The position numbers were made by a program, and so were the translations under genes. The notes below the pieces were generated by a model. It had not been told where the DNA came from. It worked only from the letters and a program-made list of their open reading frames with translations, and ran no database searches. From Mycolicibacterium diernhoferi (GTDB lineage Bacteria; Actinomycetota; Actinomycetes; Mycobacteriales; Mycobacteriaceae), in assembly GCF_019456655.1 (NCBI RefSeq), contig NZ_CP080332.1:2604001-2668000 (forward strand): 64,000 nucleotides of DNA, given 5' to 3'. Position 1 is the first letter of the stretch, and each line of letters opens with the position of its first letter. Positions 53,871-61,915 of this stretch are shown here, piece by piece.

Positions 53871-53928
53871 GACCTGACCTTAGAAAACCTGCCCCCACCT
53901 GCACCGGAGTCCAAAGCCATCAGCACAT

Positions 53929-53942
53929 GGGACTTTGGTCCC
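53929..53942 (-). promoter_or_regulatory. DosR-like dormancy box upstream of the ferredoxin gene
   Basis: GGGACTTTGGTCCC matches the DosR core GGGACTWWAGTCCC at 13 of 14 positions. It is centred about 65 nt before the ferredoxin ATG. A weaker second half-match (GGACTCCGGTGC on the minus strand, 53901-53912) lies closer to the gene; paired boxes are usual for DosR. Confidence 0.6.
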
Positions 53943-53977
53943 TGCGTGTCGCCTCGACAGGTGCGGCGACGGGCTGG

Positions 53978-55222
53978 TCATCGGAGGAACCGCTCGGAGT
54001 AGCCCCCGAATCGCGCCCGGACCGCGTCGGGATCCAGCCCGAACATCTCCGGTGAGGTGGCCACCCGGCCCAGCCGCCCACGCCGGTGTGCGGCGAGGTA
54101 GTCGGTGATCGCGCCGCGCGCGGCGTCGTCGAACGGTTCGCCGGCCAGCGCGTACAGCCGTTCGGCGGTGCCCACCTCGTCGGTCAGGAAGTCCTCGAAC
54201 CGGATGTCCACCGACCGTTCGGGGCCGATGACGTGACGGTCGCGCACACACCCCTCGAGCAACTGGCCCAGCCGGTCCACCCACCGGTTGGCGATGCGGG
54301 ACACATCGACGGTGTCGCGGTGCATCCGCTCGCTGTAGGCGATCATCGCGATCATCGACAGCGCCACCGGCACCGGATCGCGATGGGTGAATGCCACCAC
54401 CACGCCGGGAAACACCTTGTCCAGCACCGGAAGCTGGCCCAGGTGCTGCGGGGATTTGAGCACCCAGCGCCGTCCGCCGCGCAGGAACTGCAACGCCTTG
54501 AGCTGGATGGCCAGATACTCGTACGACGGCGTCTGATCCCGGGACCAATAGAAGTCGCTCCAGCGCGGGACGTCGGCCAGCGTGTCCATCAGCATGGTGG
54601 AGAAGTCGTTGGCCAGCAGCTGGATCTCTTCGTGGGCGTGCTCGGTGGTCATCTCGTGCATCAACGCGAAATGCGGCATCAGGATGTTCATCACCTGGAC
54701 GGCGACATCCATCCGCGTGATGCGCGGATCCGGCTGCAGGCCCACTTCGATGGGCAGCGGGAATGGTTCGACCGACTCCCAGTACGGCAGGCTGCGGAAG
54801 GTGGGGGCGGCGGCCAGCAGGTTGTGCAGATGTGTGGTGCCCGACCGGGGGAGACCGGCGATCACCACCGGAGCCAGTAGCTCGATGTCGTGGATCTCGG
54901 GGTGCCGCTTGAGCAGGTCGGTGAGCAGCAGCCGGTTCTTCAACCACTGCACCAGCTGGGAACCGAAGTTGACGATTCCCGGCCCGTGCATGTCGATCTC
55001 GCGCAGTCCGGCGACGTAGAGCTCGAGGCGCTCCCGGTAGTCGTCGGCCCCGAAATCGTCCAGGCCGGTATCGGCGCGGGCACGCTCGTGCAGCACGTCG
55101 GCGTCGAGCGGGAAGTCGGCGGCGACGGTGGCCATCATCTCCCGGATCGCCTGGGCCTCCGCGCTGTACCGCGGGGTGGCCAGGTCGTCGAGGTGGATGA
55201 CATCGGCTGTGGTCTCGGTCAC
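53978..55222 (-). CDS. PAPS-dependent sulfotransferase-like protein
   Basis: A 414-residue protein of the mycobacterial sulfotransferase family. A helical N-terminal extension (1-125) precedes the 5'-phosphosulfate-binding loop VIAGLPRSGTTHLHNLLAA, and the 3'-phosphate motif lies in VVAFTHRDPVPVALSMI. The acceptor is unknown. The GTG at 55222 lies 7 nt after TAACAT (55230-55235), so it is probably leaderless. It is divergent from a TetR gene 27 nt away and likely controlled by it. Confidence 0.85.
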   Translation of the reverse strand: MTETTADVIHLDDLATPRYSAEAQAIREMMATVAADFPLDADVLHERARADTGLDDFGADDYRERLELYVAGLREIDMHGPGIVNFGSQLVQWLKNRLLLTDLLKRHPEIHDIELLAPVVIAGLPRSGTTHLHNLLAAAPTFRSLPYWESVEPFPLPIEVGLQPDPRITRMDVAVQVMNILMPHFALMHEMTTEHAHEEIQLLANDFSTMLMDTLADVPRWSDFYWSRDQTPSYEYLAIQLKALQFLRGGRRWVLKSPQHLGQLPVLDKVFPGVVVAFTHRDPVPVALSMIAMIAYSERMHRDTVDVSRIANRWVDRLGQLLEGCVRDRHVIGPERSVDIRFEDFLTDEVGTAERLYALAGEPFDDAARGAITDYLAAHRRGRLGRVATSPEMFGLDPDAVRARFGGYSERFLR

Positions 55223-55229
55223 AGCACTT

Positions 55230-55239
55230 ATGTTACTGT
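55230..55239. promoter_or_regulatory. Symmetric bidirectional -10 element, sulfotransferase/TetR
   Basis: ATGTTACTGT holds TACTGT on the plus strand (10 nt before the TetR ATG) and TAACAT on the minus strand (7 nt before the sulfotransferase GTG), sharing TA. The surrounding TTAC-N10-GTAA (55234-55251 region, TTACTGTCAGTTTCGTAA) is a possible operator for the TetR protein. Confidence 0.55.
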
Positions 55240-55249
55240 CAGTTTCGTA

Positions 55250-55822
55250 ATGGCGACGGAAATTGGGCGACCCCGTAACCGGGGCATCGACGAGGCGGTG
55301 CTGCGCGCGACCGTCGAGTTGCTCGGCCAGGTCCCGTACGCCGAGTTGTCCGTCGACGCCATCGCCGCGCGAGCCGCCACCTCCAAGCCGGCCATCTACC
55401 GGCGCTGGCCGAGCAAGGCCGCGTTGGTGCACGAGGCCGTCTTCCCGCTCGACGCCACCACCGAATTGGTGTTCACCGGAACGCTTCTCGGTGACATCGC
55501 GGCGATGGTGCGGCGTACGGTCGTGGTGTTCAGCACCCCGGCCGCGCGGGCCGCGCTGCCCGGTCTGGTCGGTGAGATGGCCGCAAACCCGGCGCTGCAC
55601 ACCGCCCTGCTGCAGCGGTTCTCCGGCATCCTCGAGCGCGGGCTCGGCGACTATCTGGCGGCCGCGGTGCAACGCGGTGAGGTGCGCGCCGGCGTCACCG
55701 CCGCCGACCTCGCCGAATCCATCGCCGGCATCACATTTCTCGCGCTGCTCAGCCGCGGCGTACCCGATGAGGCCTGGATCGACCGCACCGCCACGCTCAT
55801 CACGAAAGGAATCAGCGCATGA
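55250..55822 (+). CDS. TetR-family transcriptional regulator
   Basis: A 190-residue TetR protein beginning MATEIGRPRNRGID, HTH at about residues 26-52 (LSVDAIAARAATSKPAIYRRW), then a ligand domain of the TetR_C type. It is divergent from the sulfotransferase gene and overlaps the DUF1214 gene downstream (ATGA), so it probably regulates both sides. Ligand unknown. Confidence 0.88.
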   Translation: MATEIGRPRNRGIDEAVLRATVELLGQVPYAELSVDAIAARAATSKPAIYRRWPSKAALVHEAVFPLDATTELVFTGTLLGDIAAMVRRTVVVFSTPAARAALPGLVGEMAANPALHTALLQRFSGILERGLGDYLAAAVQRGEVRAGVTAADLAESIAGITFLALLSRGVPDEAWIDRTATLITKGISA

Positions 55823-56922
55823 CCCACGAATCCAGGGCGGCCTGGCGCGAATTGCTCGACACCCTGCGCGACCTGGACCGCTCATTCCTGGAGGGGGACA
55901 AGGCCGTCACCGACGACCGGCACGTCGCCGACGGCTACCGGATGCTGGCGACCACCCTCGGTGTCGCGCTGGACACCTACCTGTTCGCCGACCCGAGCCG
56001 ACCGCAGTGGCTGGAGGTGAACTCACCGTGGCGCCCGGACCGGCGTTGGGGCGGGGACAATACCGACGCCATCTACTACATGTGCCCGGTCGATCCGGAG
56101 CGTCGCTACCGGATCAGCGGCAATCGCGGTGACAGCGTGTACTTCTCGGTCACCGCCTACAACGAGCCGTCGCCCGGCGCCTGGTCGGACCGGATCGTGG
56201 CATTGTTCCGTGACGACGAGCTGGACTTCGACGCCGACGGCAACTTCACCCTGGACTTCGGGCCGGTCCCGGATGCCGCGGTGCTGATGACCCGCGACTA
56301 CCAGGCCGACCCGCACACCGGGAAACGCGTGACATGGCAGATCGAGGCATTGGAGGAGCCCGCACCGTTCCGGCACGGCGACGACGAGACCGCGGCGGCG
56401 CTGCGGGCGAGCGCGGCATGGCTGCGTACCATGTTCGCCATCGTGCCGCTGGCGGTCGGGGTGCGCAACGACGACGCCCACAACCTTGGCCACGAAACCA
56501 ACATGGCGGCAAACGATTTCGCTGCCCCGTACCAGGTGCCGGACTTCAACTTCGGCTGGTCGGCCCGGGACGCCTGCTACTCCTACGGCAGCTTCGACCT
56601 GGCCGAGGACGAGGCGCTGGTGATCACCCACCGACCGCCGGCCTGTCGGTTCTGGAATCTGGTGGTGTGGAACCAGTTCATGGCCGTCCCCGGGGTACGG
56701 GACGCCCGCAGCTCCGTCAACGGGCACACCGCGGTGCCCAACAGCGACGGGACGGTGACGGTGGTGCTGTCCCGCGGTATGACCAAGCACCCCAATTCGC
56801 TGACCACCCTGGACTACCCGCGCGGCAACCTGGCGTTCCGCTGGTTCCTCGCCGACCAGGTACCCGAACAGCCACGGGTCCAGCTGGTCAAGATCGCCGA
56901 CGCCCCGGATCGGGTGAGCTAG
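55819..56922 (+). CDS. DUF1214 domain protein
   Basis: A 367-residue soluble protein. Its C-terminal half has the DUF1214 pattern: RFWNLVVWNQFMAVPG, SSVNGHTAVPNSDGTVTVVL, LDYPRGNLAFRWFL. The N-terminal part shows YYMCPVDPERRYRISGNRGD and YFSVTAYNEP. Often found with sulfotransferases or steroid/lipid catabolic genes in mycobacteria; activity unknown. Coupled to TetR by a 4-nt overlap. Its 3' end overlaps the convergent monooxygenase gene by 4 nt. Confidence 0.85.
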   Translation: MTHESRAAWRELLDTLRDLDRSFLEGDKAVTDDRHVADGYRMLATTLGVALDTYLFADPSRPQWLEVNSPWRPDRRWGGDNTDAIYYMCPVDPERRYRISGNRGDSVYFSVTAYNEPSPGAWSDRIVALFRDDELDFDADGNFTLDFGPVPDAAVLMTRDYQADPHTGKRVTWQIEALEEPAPFRHGDDETAAALRASAAWLRTMFAIVPLAVGVRNDDAHNLGHETNMAANDFAAPYQVPDFNFGWSARDACYSYGSFDLAEDEALVITHRPPACRFWNLVVWNQFMAVPGVRDARSSVNGHTAVPNSDGTVTVVLSRGMTKHPNSLTTLDYPRGNLAFRWFLADQVPEQPRVQLVKIADAPDRVS

Positions 56923-58280
56923 GGCGTAACCCGTTCGGTGGCCGCCGCCAACCCGAGATGCTCGCGCAGCGTGGTCCCGGTGTACTCGGCGCGGAACACC
57001 CCGCGCTCCTGCAGCAGTGGCACCACCTTGTCGACGAACGGGTCCAGCCCGGCCGGCGTGACGTGCGGGACCAGGATGAAGCCGTCGCTGGCATCGGCCT
57101 GCACCAGGGTGTTGATCTGCTCGGCCACCGTCGACGGCGACCCGATGAAGTTCTGGCGGCCGGTGACCTCGATGATGAGTTCACGGGTGGAGAGCTTTTC
57201 GGCTTCGGCCTTGGCGCGCCACTCGTTGGCCACCGCCACCGGATCCCGGTGCATGCGCACGCTGGCCCGGCCGCGGGCGATGGTGTTCTCCCCGACGATG
57301 GGATCCACCGTGGGCAGCGGTCCGTCCGGATCGTGGTCGGACAGGTCGCGGTTCCACAATTGTTCCAGGAACTTGATCGCGGTGGCCGGGGACACCTGGG
57401 CCAGCCGGACCTGGTGTGCGATGTCGGCGGCCTCGGCGTCGGTGTCGCCGAGCACGAAGGTCGCAGCGGGCAGGATGAGCAGCTCCTCGGGTCGGCGGCC
57501 GTACTTGTCCAACCGGCCCTTCACATCGGCGTAGAACGCCTGCCCCTCGGCCAGGGTGCCGTGCCGGGAGAAGATGGCATCGGCGGCGCGGGCGGCGAAT
57601 TCGCGGCCGTGATCGGAGTCCCCGGCCTGGAAGATGACCGGGCGCCCCTGCGGGCTGCGCGGCACGTCGAGCCGCCCGCTGATGTCGAAATGCTCGTCGC
57701 GGTAGGAGAATTGGCCCGGGCTGCCGGTGGTGAGGAACTGTCCGGACTCCTTGTCGGCCACGATCTCATCGCCGGACCACGAATCGAACAGGGTGTGCGC
57801 GGCGGCCAGGAAGCTCTCGGCCCGGCTGTAGCGCTGGTCCTCGGCGAGGAACCCGCCGCGGCGGAAGTTCTCTCCGGTGAACGCATCCCAGGAGGTGACG
57901 ACGTTCCAGGCGGCCCGTCCGTCGGACAGGTGATCCAGCGACGCGAACTGGCGGGCCACCTCGTAAGGTTCGTTGAAGGTGGAGTTGATGGTGCCGGTCA
58001 ATCCGAGCCGCTCGGTGACCGCGGCCAGTGCGGCCAGCACCGTGAAGGTGTCCGGGCGGCCGACCACGTCCAGGTCGTAGATCCGCCCGCCTTGTTCGCG
58101 CAACCGCAGCCCCTCGGCCAGGAACAAGAAGTCGAACTTGCCGCGTTCGGCGGTCTGCGCAAAATGCACGAACGAGGCGAAATCGATGTGGCTGCCCGAC
58201 GCCGGATCGCTCCAGACGGTGGTGTTGTTGACGCCGGGGAAGTGCGCGGCGAGGTGAATCTGCTTGACGGGCTTGCTCAT
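56919..58280 (-). CDS. NtaA/SnaA/DszA-family flavin-dependent monooxygenase (LLM), gene 1
   Basis: A 453-residue bacterial-luciferase-like monooxygenase of the NtaA/DszA type: QIHLAAHFPGVNNTTVWSDP, FLAEGLRL, NVVTSWDAFTGENFRRGG, PVIFQAGDSDHGREFAARAADAIF. Uses reduced FMN and oxygen on a small organic (often sulfur or nitrogen) substrate; which one is not clear. Its ATG overlaps the stop of gene 2 (ATGA). Last gene of the operon. About 450 residues is normal for the family. Confidence 0.88.
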   Translation of the reverse strand: MSKPVKQIHLAAHFPGVNNTTVWSDPASGSHIDFASFVHFAQTAERGKFDFLFLAEGLRLREQGGRIYDLDVVGRPDTFTVLAALAAVTERLGLTGTINSTFNEPYEVARQFASLDHLSDGRAAWNVVTSWDAFTGENFRRGGFLAEDQRYSRAESFLAAAHTLFDSWSGDEIVADKESGQFLTTGSPGQFSYRDEHFDISGRLDVPRSPQGRPVIFQAGDSDHGREFAARAADAIFSRHGTLAEGQAFYADVKGRLDKYGRRPEELLILPAATFVLGDTDAEAADIAHQVRLAQVSPATAIKFLEQLWNRDLSDHDPDGPLPTVDPIVGENTIARGRASVRMHRDPVAVANEWRAKAEAEKLSTRELIIEVTGRQNFIGSPSTVAEQINTLVQADASDGFILVPHVTPAGLDPFVDKVVPLLQERGVFRAEYTGTTLREHLGLAAATERVTP

Positions 58281-59431
58281 GAGTTCACATACCGGTTGGC
58301 GGGGCGGGACAGGCCGAACAGTCCGCGCAGGGTGGATTGCTGATACTCGGTGCGGAAGACACCGCGGCGCTGCAGTTCGGGGACCAGACCGTCGGTGATC
58401 TGCGCCAGATCGTGCGGGACGGTGGCCGGCCGCAGCCGGAAGCCGTCCGCGCCGGCGGTCTGCCAGTGCGTCAGCAGGTCGGCCAGCCCGGCCGGGGTGC
58501 CGACGAAAACCTCGGCGTCACTGATGTATTCGCGGCCGAGCAGGGTGTCCAGCTGGGCGCGGTGTGCCGCAGCGGACGCCGCGGTGTCGCCGAGGAAGAC
58601 CACCAGGTCGACGATGATCTGCACGCGGGGAGCCCCGGCCGGGCGCAGCGCCGCGATGGTGTCGGTGATCGTCGCGATGTCGTGCGCGCTGCGCGGGGTG
58701 ATGAATCCGAGATCCGCACCGGCGGCGATCAGCCGGTAGGCCGGATCACCATGGCCCAGCGCCGCGACCAGCGGCTGGCCCTGCGGCGGACGCGGGGTGA
58801 TCGACGGGCCCTTCACCGAGAACCAGCGTCCCTCGAAATCGATGTAGTGCAGCCTGTCCCGGTCGACGAACCGGCCGGTGGCCGCATCACGGATCTCGGC
58901 GTCGTCCTCCCAGCTGTCCCACAGCCGGCGCAGCACCTCGACGTAGTCGGCGGCCTCGGCCATCGGGTCGTCGGCGACGGGGCGCCCGAAATGCCCCGTC
59001 GATTCCGGGTTCGACGACACCTGCACCCGCACCCCGGCGCGCCCGGAGCTCACGAAGTCCAGTGTCGCGATGGCCTTGGACAGATGGAACGGTTCGGTGT
59101 GGGTCGTGATCGCGGTGGGGATCAGACCGATGTGCCGGGTGCGCGGCGCCACCCGGGCGGCGATCTGCACTGCGTCCAGGCGACCGCGGACCCGGTCGGT
59201 GCGGGCATCGGCACGCCACGGATGGTCGGACTGCAGCGCCAGCCCGTCCTCGATGGTGACGAAGTCCAGCAGGCCCCGTTCGGCGGTGACCGTCAGATCG
59301 GTCCAGTAGGCGGCGGTCAGCAGGTCCTCGGGCCGGGCATCGGACTGCCGCCACGAGGACGGATGCCAGCCGGCGCCGTCCAGCGCCACGCCGAGGTGAA
59401 GCTGTGTCGACACGTCCGGGGGAACAGCCAC
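58277..59431 (-). CDS. LLM-class flavin-dependent monooxygenase, gene 2
   Basis: A 384-residue LLM protein: LHLGVALDGAGWHPSSWR, FVTIEDGLAL, RVRVQVSSNPESTGHFGRP, and PLVAALGHGDPAYRLIAAGADLGFI. It shares the C-terminal RRGVFRTEYQQSTLRGLFGL with gene 1 (ERGVFRAEYTGTTLREHLGL), so the two are paralogues and may pair. GTG start with GAGGAG 7 nt upstream. Middle gene of the operon, 26 nt after the flavin oxidoreductase gene. Confidence 0.85.
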   Translation of the reverse strand: MAVPPDVSTQLHLGVALDGAGWHPSSWRQSDARPEDLLTAAYWTDLTVTAERGLLDFVTIEDGLALQSDHPWRADARTDRVRGRLDAVQIAARVAPRTRHIGLIPTAITTHTEPFHLSKAIATLDFVSSGRAGVRVQVSSNPESTGHFGRPVADDPMAEAADYVEVLRRLWDSWEDDAEIRDAATGRFVDRDRLHYIDFEGRWFSVKGPSITPRPPQGQPLVAALGHGDPAYRLIAAGADLGFITPRSAHDIATITDTIAALRPAGAPRVQIIVDLVVFLGDTAASAAAHRAQLDTLLGREYISDAEVFVGTPAGLADLLTHWQTAGADGFRLRPATVPHDLAQITDGLVPELQRRGVFRTEYQQSTLRGLFGLSRPANRYVNS

Positions 59432-59457
59432 GGGATACTCCTCGTAGGGGCGACCGA

Positions 59458-60552
59458 TCAGGTCAGGGCGGCCAGTGCCTTCTCCGGCTCGTAACCGGTG
59501 AAGCCGTCGAGGGTGCCGTTGCGCAGCCGGTTCACCCATGCGGGATCTGCCAGCAGCGCACGGCCCAGAGCGGCGATATCGAACTCGCCGGCGTCGAAGT
59601 GTGCGACCAGGCGATCGGCGGACTCGGGCTCGATCACCTGACCTGGTGTCTCGCTTCGGAACTGGGTCTGTAGCCCCACCGAACCGACTGCGATGACCGG
59701 CGATCCGGTCACCTTCTTGGTCCAGCCTGCCAAGCTCAGTTCACTGTCCGCTCCGGGGAACGCGGGCACGTAGTGCCTGCGGGTCGACGGGTGGAAGACG
59801 TCCACACCGGCAGCGACCAGCGGGGCCAGCAGATCTTTGAGCTGATCGGGATCGTCGGCGATGGACGCCGCGTAGTCGGTGCCCTTCCACTGTGAGAAGC
59901 GGAAGATGATCGGATAATCCTGGCCCACCGCAGCACGCACCGCTGCGATTACTTCGCCGGGAAAGCGAGTTCTCGCCGCCAGTGACCCGCCGTACTCGTC
60001 GGTCCTCAGATTTGTTTTCTCCCAGAGGAATTCGTCAAGAAGGTAACCGTGCGCACCGTGCAGCTCGACCGCGTCGAAGCCGAGTTCGCGCGCGGAGGCG
60101 GCGGCGTCGGCGAAGTGTTCGGCCACCTGGCCCAGCTCATCGCGTTCCAGCGCTCGGCCTTTCGGTTTGCCGAGGCCGTCGATCCCGGATGGGCTGACCG
60201 TGACCACACCGTCGGAGTCGTTGCGTTCGGCACCCTGATGCCACAGTTGCGCGGCGATCGTCGAGCCCTCCTGGTGTACCGCGTCGACGACGCGTGTCCA
60301 GCCGGCCAGCACGTCATCGCCCGCAATGGTCGGAATCGACGCCGGATAGCCCGCTGCGGGGTCGGCCAGCCTGACCCCTTCGGTGATGATGAGACCGACA
60401 CCACCGGCGGCGCGCCTGCGGTAGTACTCCGCGACATCAACGCCGGGGACTCCACCGGGTGAGGCCTGACGGGTCATCGGCGCCATCGCGAAGCGGTTGG
60501 GCACCGTGAGCGAGCGAACGGTCAGCGGTCGGAAGAGGTCTTCGATGGACAC
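59458..60552 (-). CDS. Old-yellow-enzyme-family NADH:flavin oxidoreductase
   Basis: A 364-residue FMN TIM-barrel enzyme: PLTVRSLTVPNRFAMAPMTR, AAQLWHQGAER, VELHGAHGYLLDEFL, TDEYGGSLAARTRFP, and a late ALGRALLADPAWVNRLRNG. Reduces activated alkenes or related substrates with NAD(P)H. GTG start at 60552. First gene of the operon with the two LLM monooxygenases, suggesting one oxidative pathway. Divergent from the second DUF222-HNH gene. Confidence 0.88.
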   Translation of the reverse strand: MSIEDLFRPLTVRSLTVPNRFAMAPMTRQASPGGVPGVDVAEYYRRRAAGGVGLIITEGVRLADPAAGYPASIPTIAGDDVLAGWTRVVDAVHQEGSTIAAQLWHQGAERNDSDGVVTVSPSGIDGLGKPKGRALERDELGQVAEHFADAAASARELGFDAVELHGAHGYLLDEFLWEKTNLRTDEYGGSLAARTRFPGEVIAAVRAAVGQDYPIIFRFSQWKGTDYAASIADDPDQLKDLLAPLVAAGVDVFHPSTRRHYVPAFPGADSELSLAGWTKKVTGSPVIAVGSVGLQTQFRSETPGQVIEPESADRLVAHFDAGEFDIAALGRALLADPAWVNRLRNGTLDGFTGYEPEKALAALT

Positions 60553-60620
60553 GGATCAATACAACCCGAAGGCCGGTCAGAAAAATCCCGATGTCGGACA
60601 GTGGATGTACCGTTGTCACC

Positions 60621-61901
60621 ATGTTCGAAAGTTTGTTCGAGATCAATCCTGGGGCTTCCGAGGAGGAGCTCCGGATTCTGGTCGAGCGCTGCGAACAGTT
60701 GAAGTCTCAGGCTGCGGCGGTGCAGGCCCGGGCGACCGCGTTGTGGGCCGAGAAGCGGGCCTGCGCTGAACGCGAGCGTGGAGTCTCTCGAGCGCGGCGG
60801 GGGAAGGGCTTGGTCACCGAGATCGCACTGGCCCGCCATGACGGTCCGGTCAAAGGCAACACCCATCTCGGGGTGGCCAACGCCTTGGTGCATGAGATGC
60901 CGCACACCCTGGCCGCATTGGAGTCCGGCGTGCTGTCCGAGTATCGGGCCACGCTGATCGTGCGGGAGTCGGCCTGCCTGAGCGTGAGAGACCGCCGCAC
61001 GTTGGATGCAGAATTATGCGCCGAGTCGTCCCGTTTGGTCGGCTGGGGCAATAGCCGAATCGAAGCCGAAGCCAAGAAGATCACCGCCCGCCTGGACGCC
61101 GCTGCGGTGGTGGAGCGCAACAACAAAGCCGCCGCCAGTCGCTGTGTCACGACCCGTCCGGCACCCAACGGCATGGTCTATGTGACCTTCCTGATGCCAC
61201 TAGCACAGGGCGTCGGCATGTACGCCGCACTCAAGCGGGAGGCCGACGTGACCGGCGACGGACGTTCCCGGGGCCAGGTGATGACCGACATCGCCTACGA
61301 ACGCGTCACCGGCCGATCCGTTGCCGAACCCGTCTCCATGGCGCTGAACGTGGTGATGTCTGACATCACCCTCTTCGGAGGCGATGACTGTCCCGGCGCC
61401 ATCGCCGGCTACGGGCCGGTCCCCGCGAACATCGTTCGGCACCTGCTCGACGCAGCGATCGCCGACGAGAACGCCAAGACCACCCTGCGCCGGTTATACC
61501 GGCATCCCACCAGCGGGCAGTTGGTGGCGATGGAGTCCCGGGCCCGAACTTTTCCGAAAGGCCTCGCAAACTTCATCGGGCTGCGGGACCAAACGTGTCG
61601 TACCCCGTACTGCAATGCCCCGATCCGCCATCGCGACCACGCCACACCGGACCGTGGCGGTGGAAAAACCAACGCCGACAACGGACTCGGGCTCTGCGAA
61701 GCCTGCAATTACGCCAAAGAAGCCGAAGGTTGGACGGTCACCACCAGCGACCACGACGGGGTTCACACCGCGCTGTTCGTCACACCCACCCACGCGCGGT
61801 ACTACTCGATCGCCCCGCCGGCGCCGGGTTCACCCATCACCCGGCGCAGTATCACCGAAGACCAGATCAGCATCGACCTGGCCACCTTCAGGGCTGCCTA
61901 G
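60621..61901 (+). CDS. DUF222-HNH endonuclease-like protein (13E12 type), copy 2
   Basis: A 426-residue close paralogue of copy 1 at 24320-25582. Shared blocks: ALVHEMPHTLAALESGVLSE, LIVRESACLSVRDRRTLD, and the HNH end CRTPYCNAPIRHRDHATPDR with CEACNYAKE. HNH residues are present. The ATG at 60621 lies 7 nt after TACCGT (60608-60613), leaderless, and 1 nt before a LexA-like box. Copy 2 is divergent from the old-yellow-enzyme gene. Confidence 0.85.
   Translation: MFESLFEINPGASEEELRILVERCEQLKSQAAAVQARATALWAEKRACAERERGVSRARRGKGLVTEIALARHDGPVKGNTHLGVANALVHEMPHTLAALESGVLSEYRATLIVRESACLSVRDRRTLDAELCAESSRLVGWGNSRIEAEAKKITARLDAAAVVERNNKAAASRCVTTRPAPNGMVYVTFLMPLAQGVGMYAALKREADVTGDGRSRGQVMTDIAYERVTGRSVAEPVSMALNVVMSDITLFGGDDCPGAIAGYGPVPANIVRHLLDAAIADENAKTTLRRLYRHPTSGQLVAMESRARTFPKGLANFIGLRDQTCRTPYCNAPIRHRDHATPDRGGGKTNADNGLGLCEACNYAKEAEGWTVTTSDHDGVHTALFVTPTHARYYSIAPPAPGSPITRRSITEDQISIDLATFRAA
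60625..60640. promoter_or_regulatory. LexA-like box at the start of DUF222-HNH copy 2
   Basis: TCGAAAGTTTGTTCGA matches TCGAAC-N4-GTTCGA except for one base. It spans +5 to +20 of the gene, just downstream of the proposed transcription start, similar in place to the perfect box of copy 1. Confidence 0.6.
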
Positions 61902-61915
61902 AGAGCCGACGCCGC

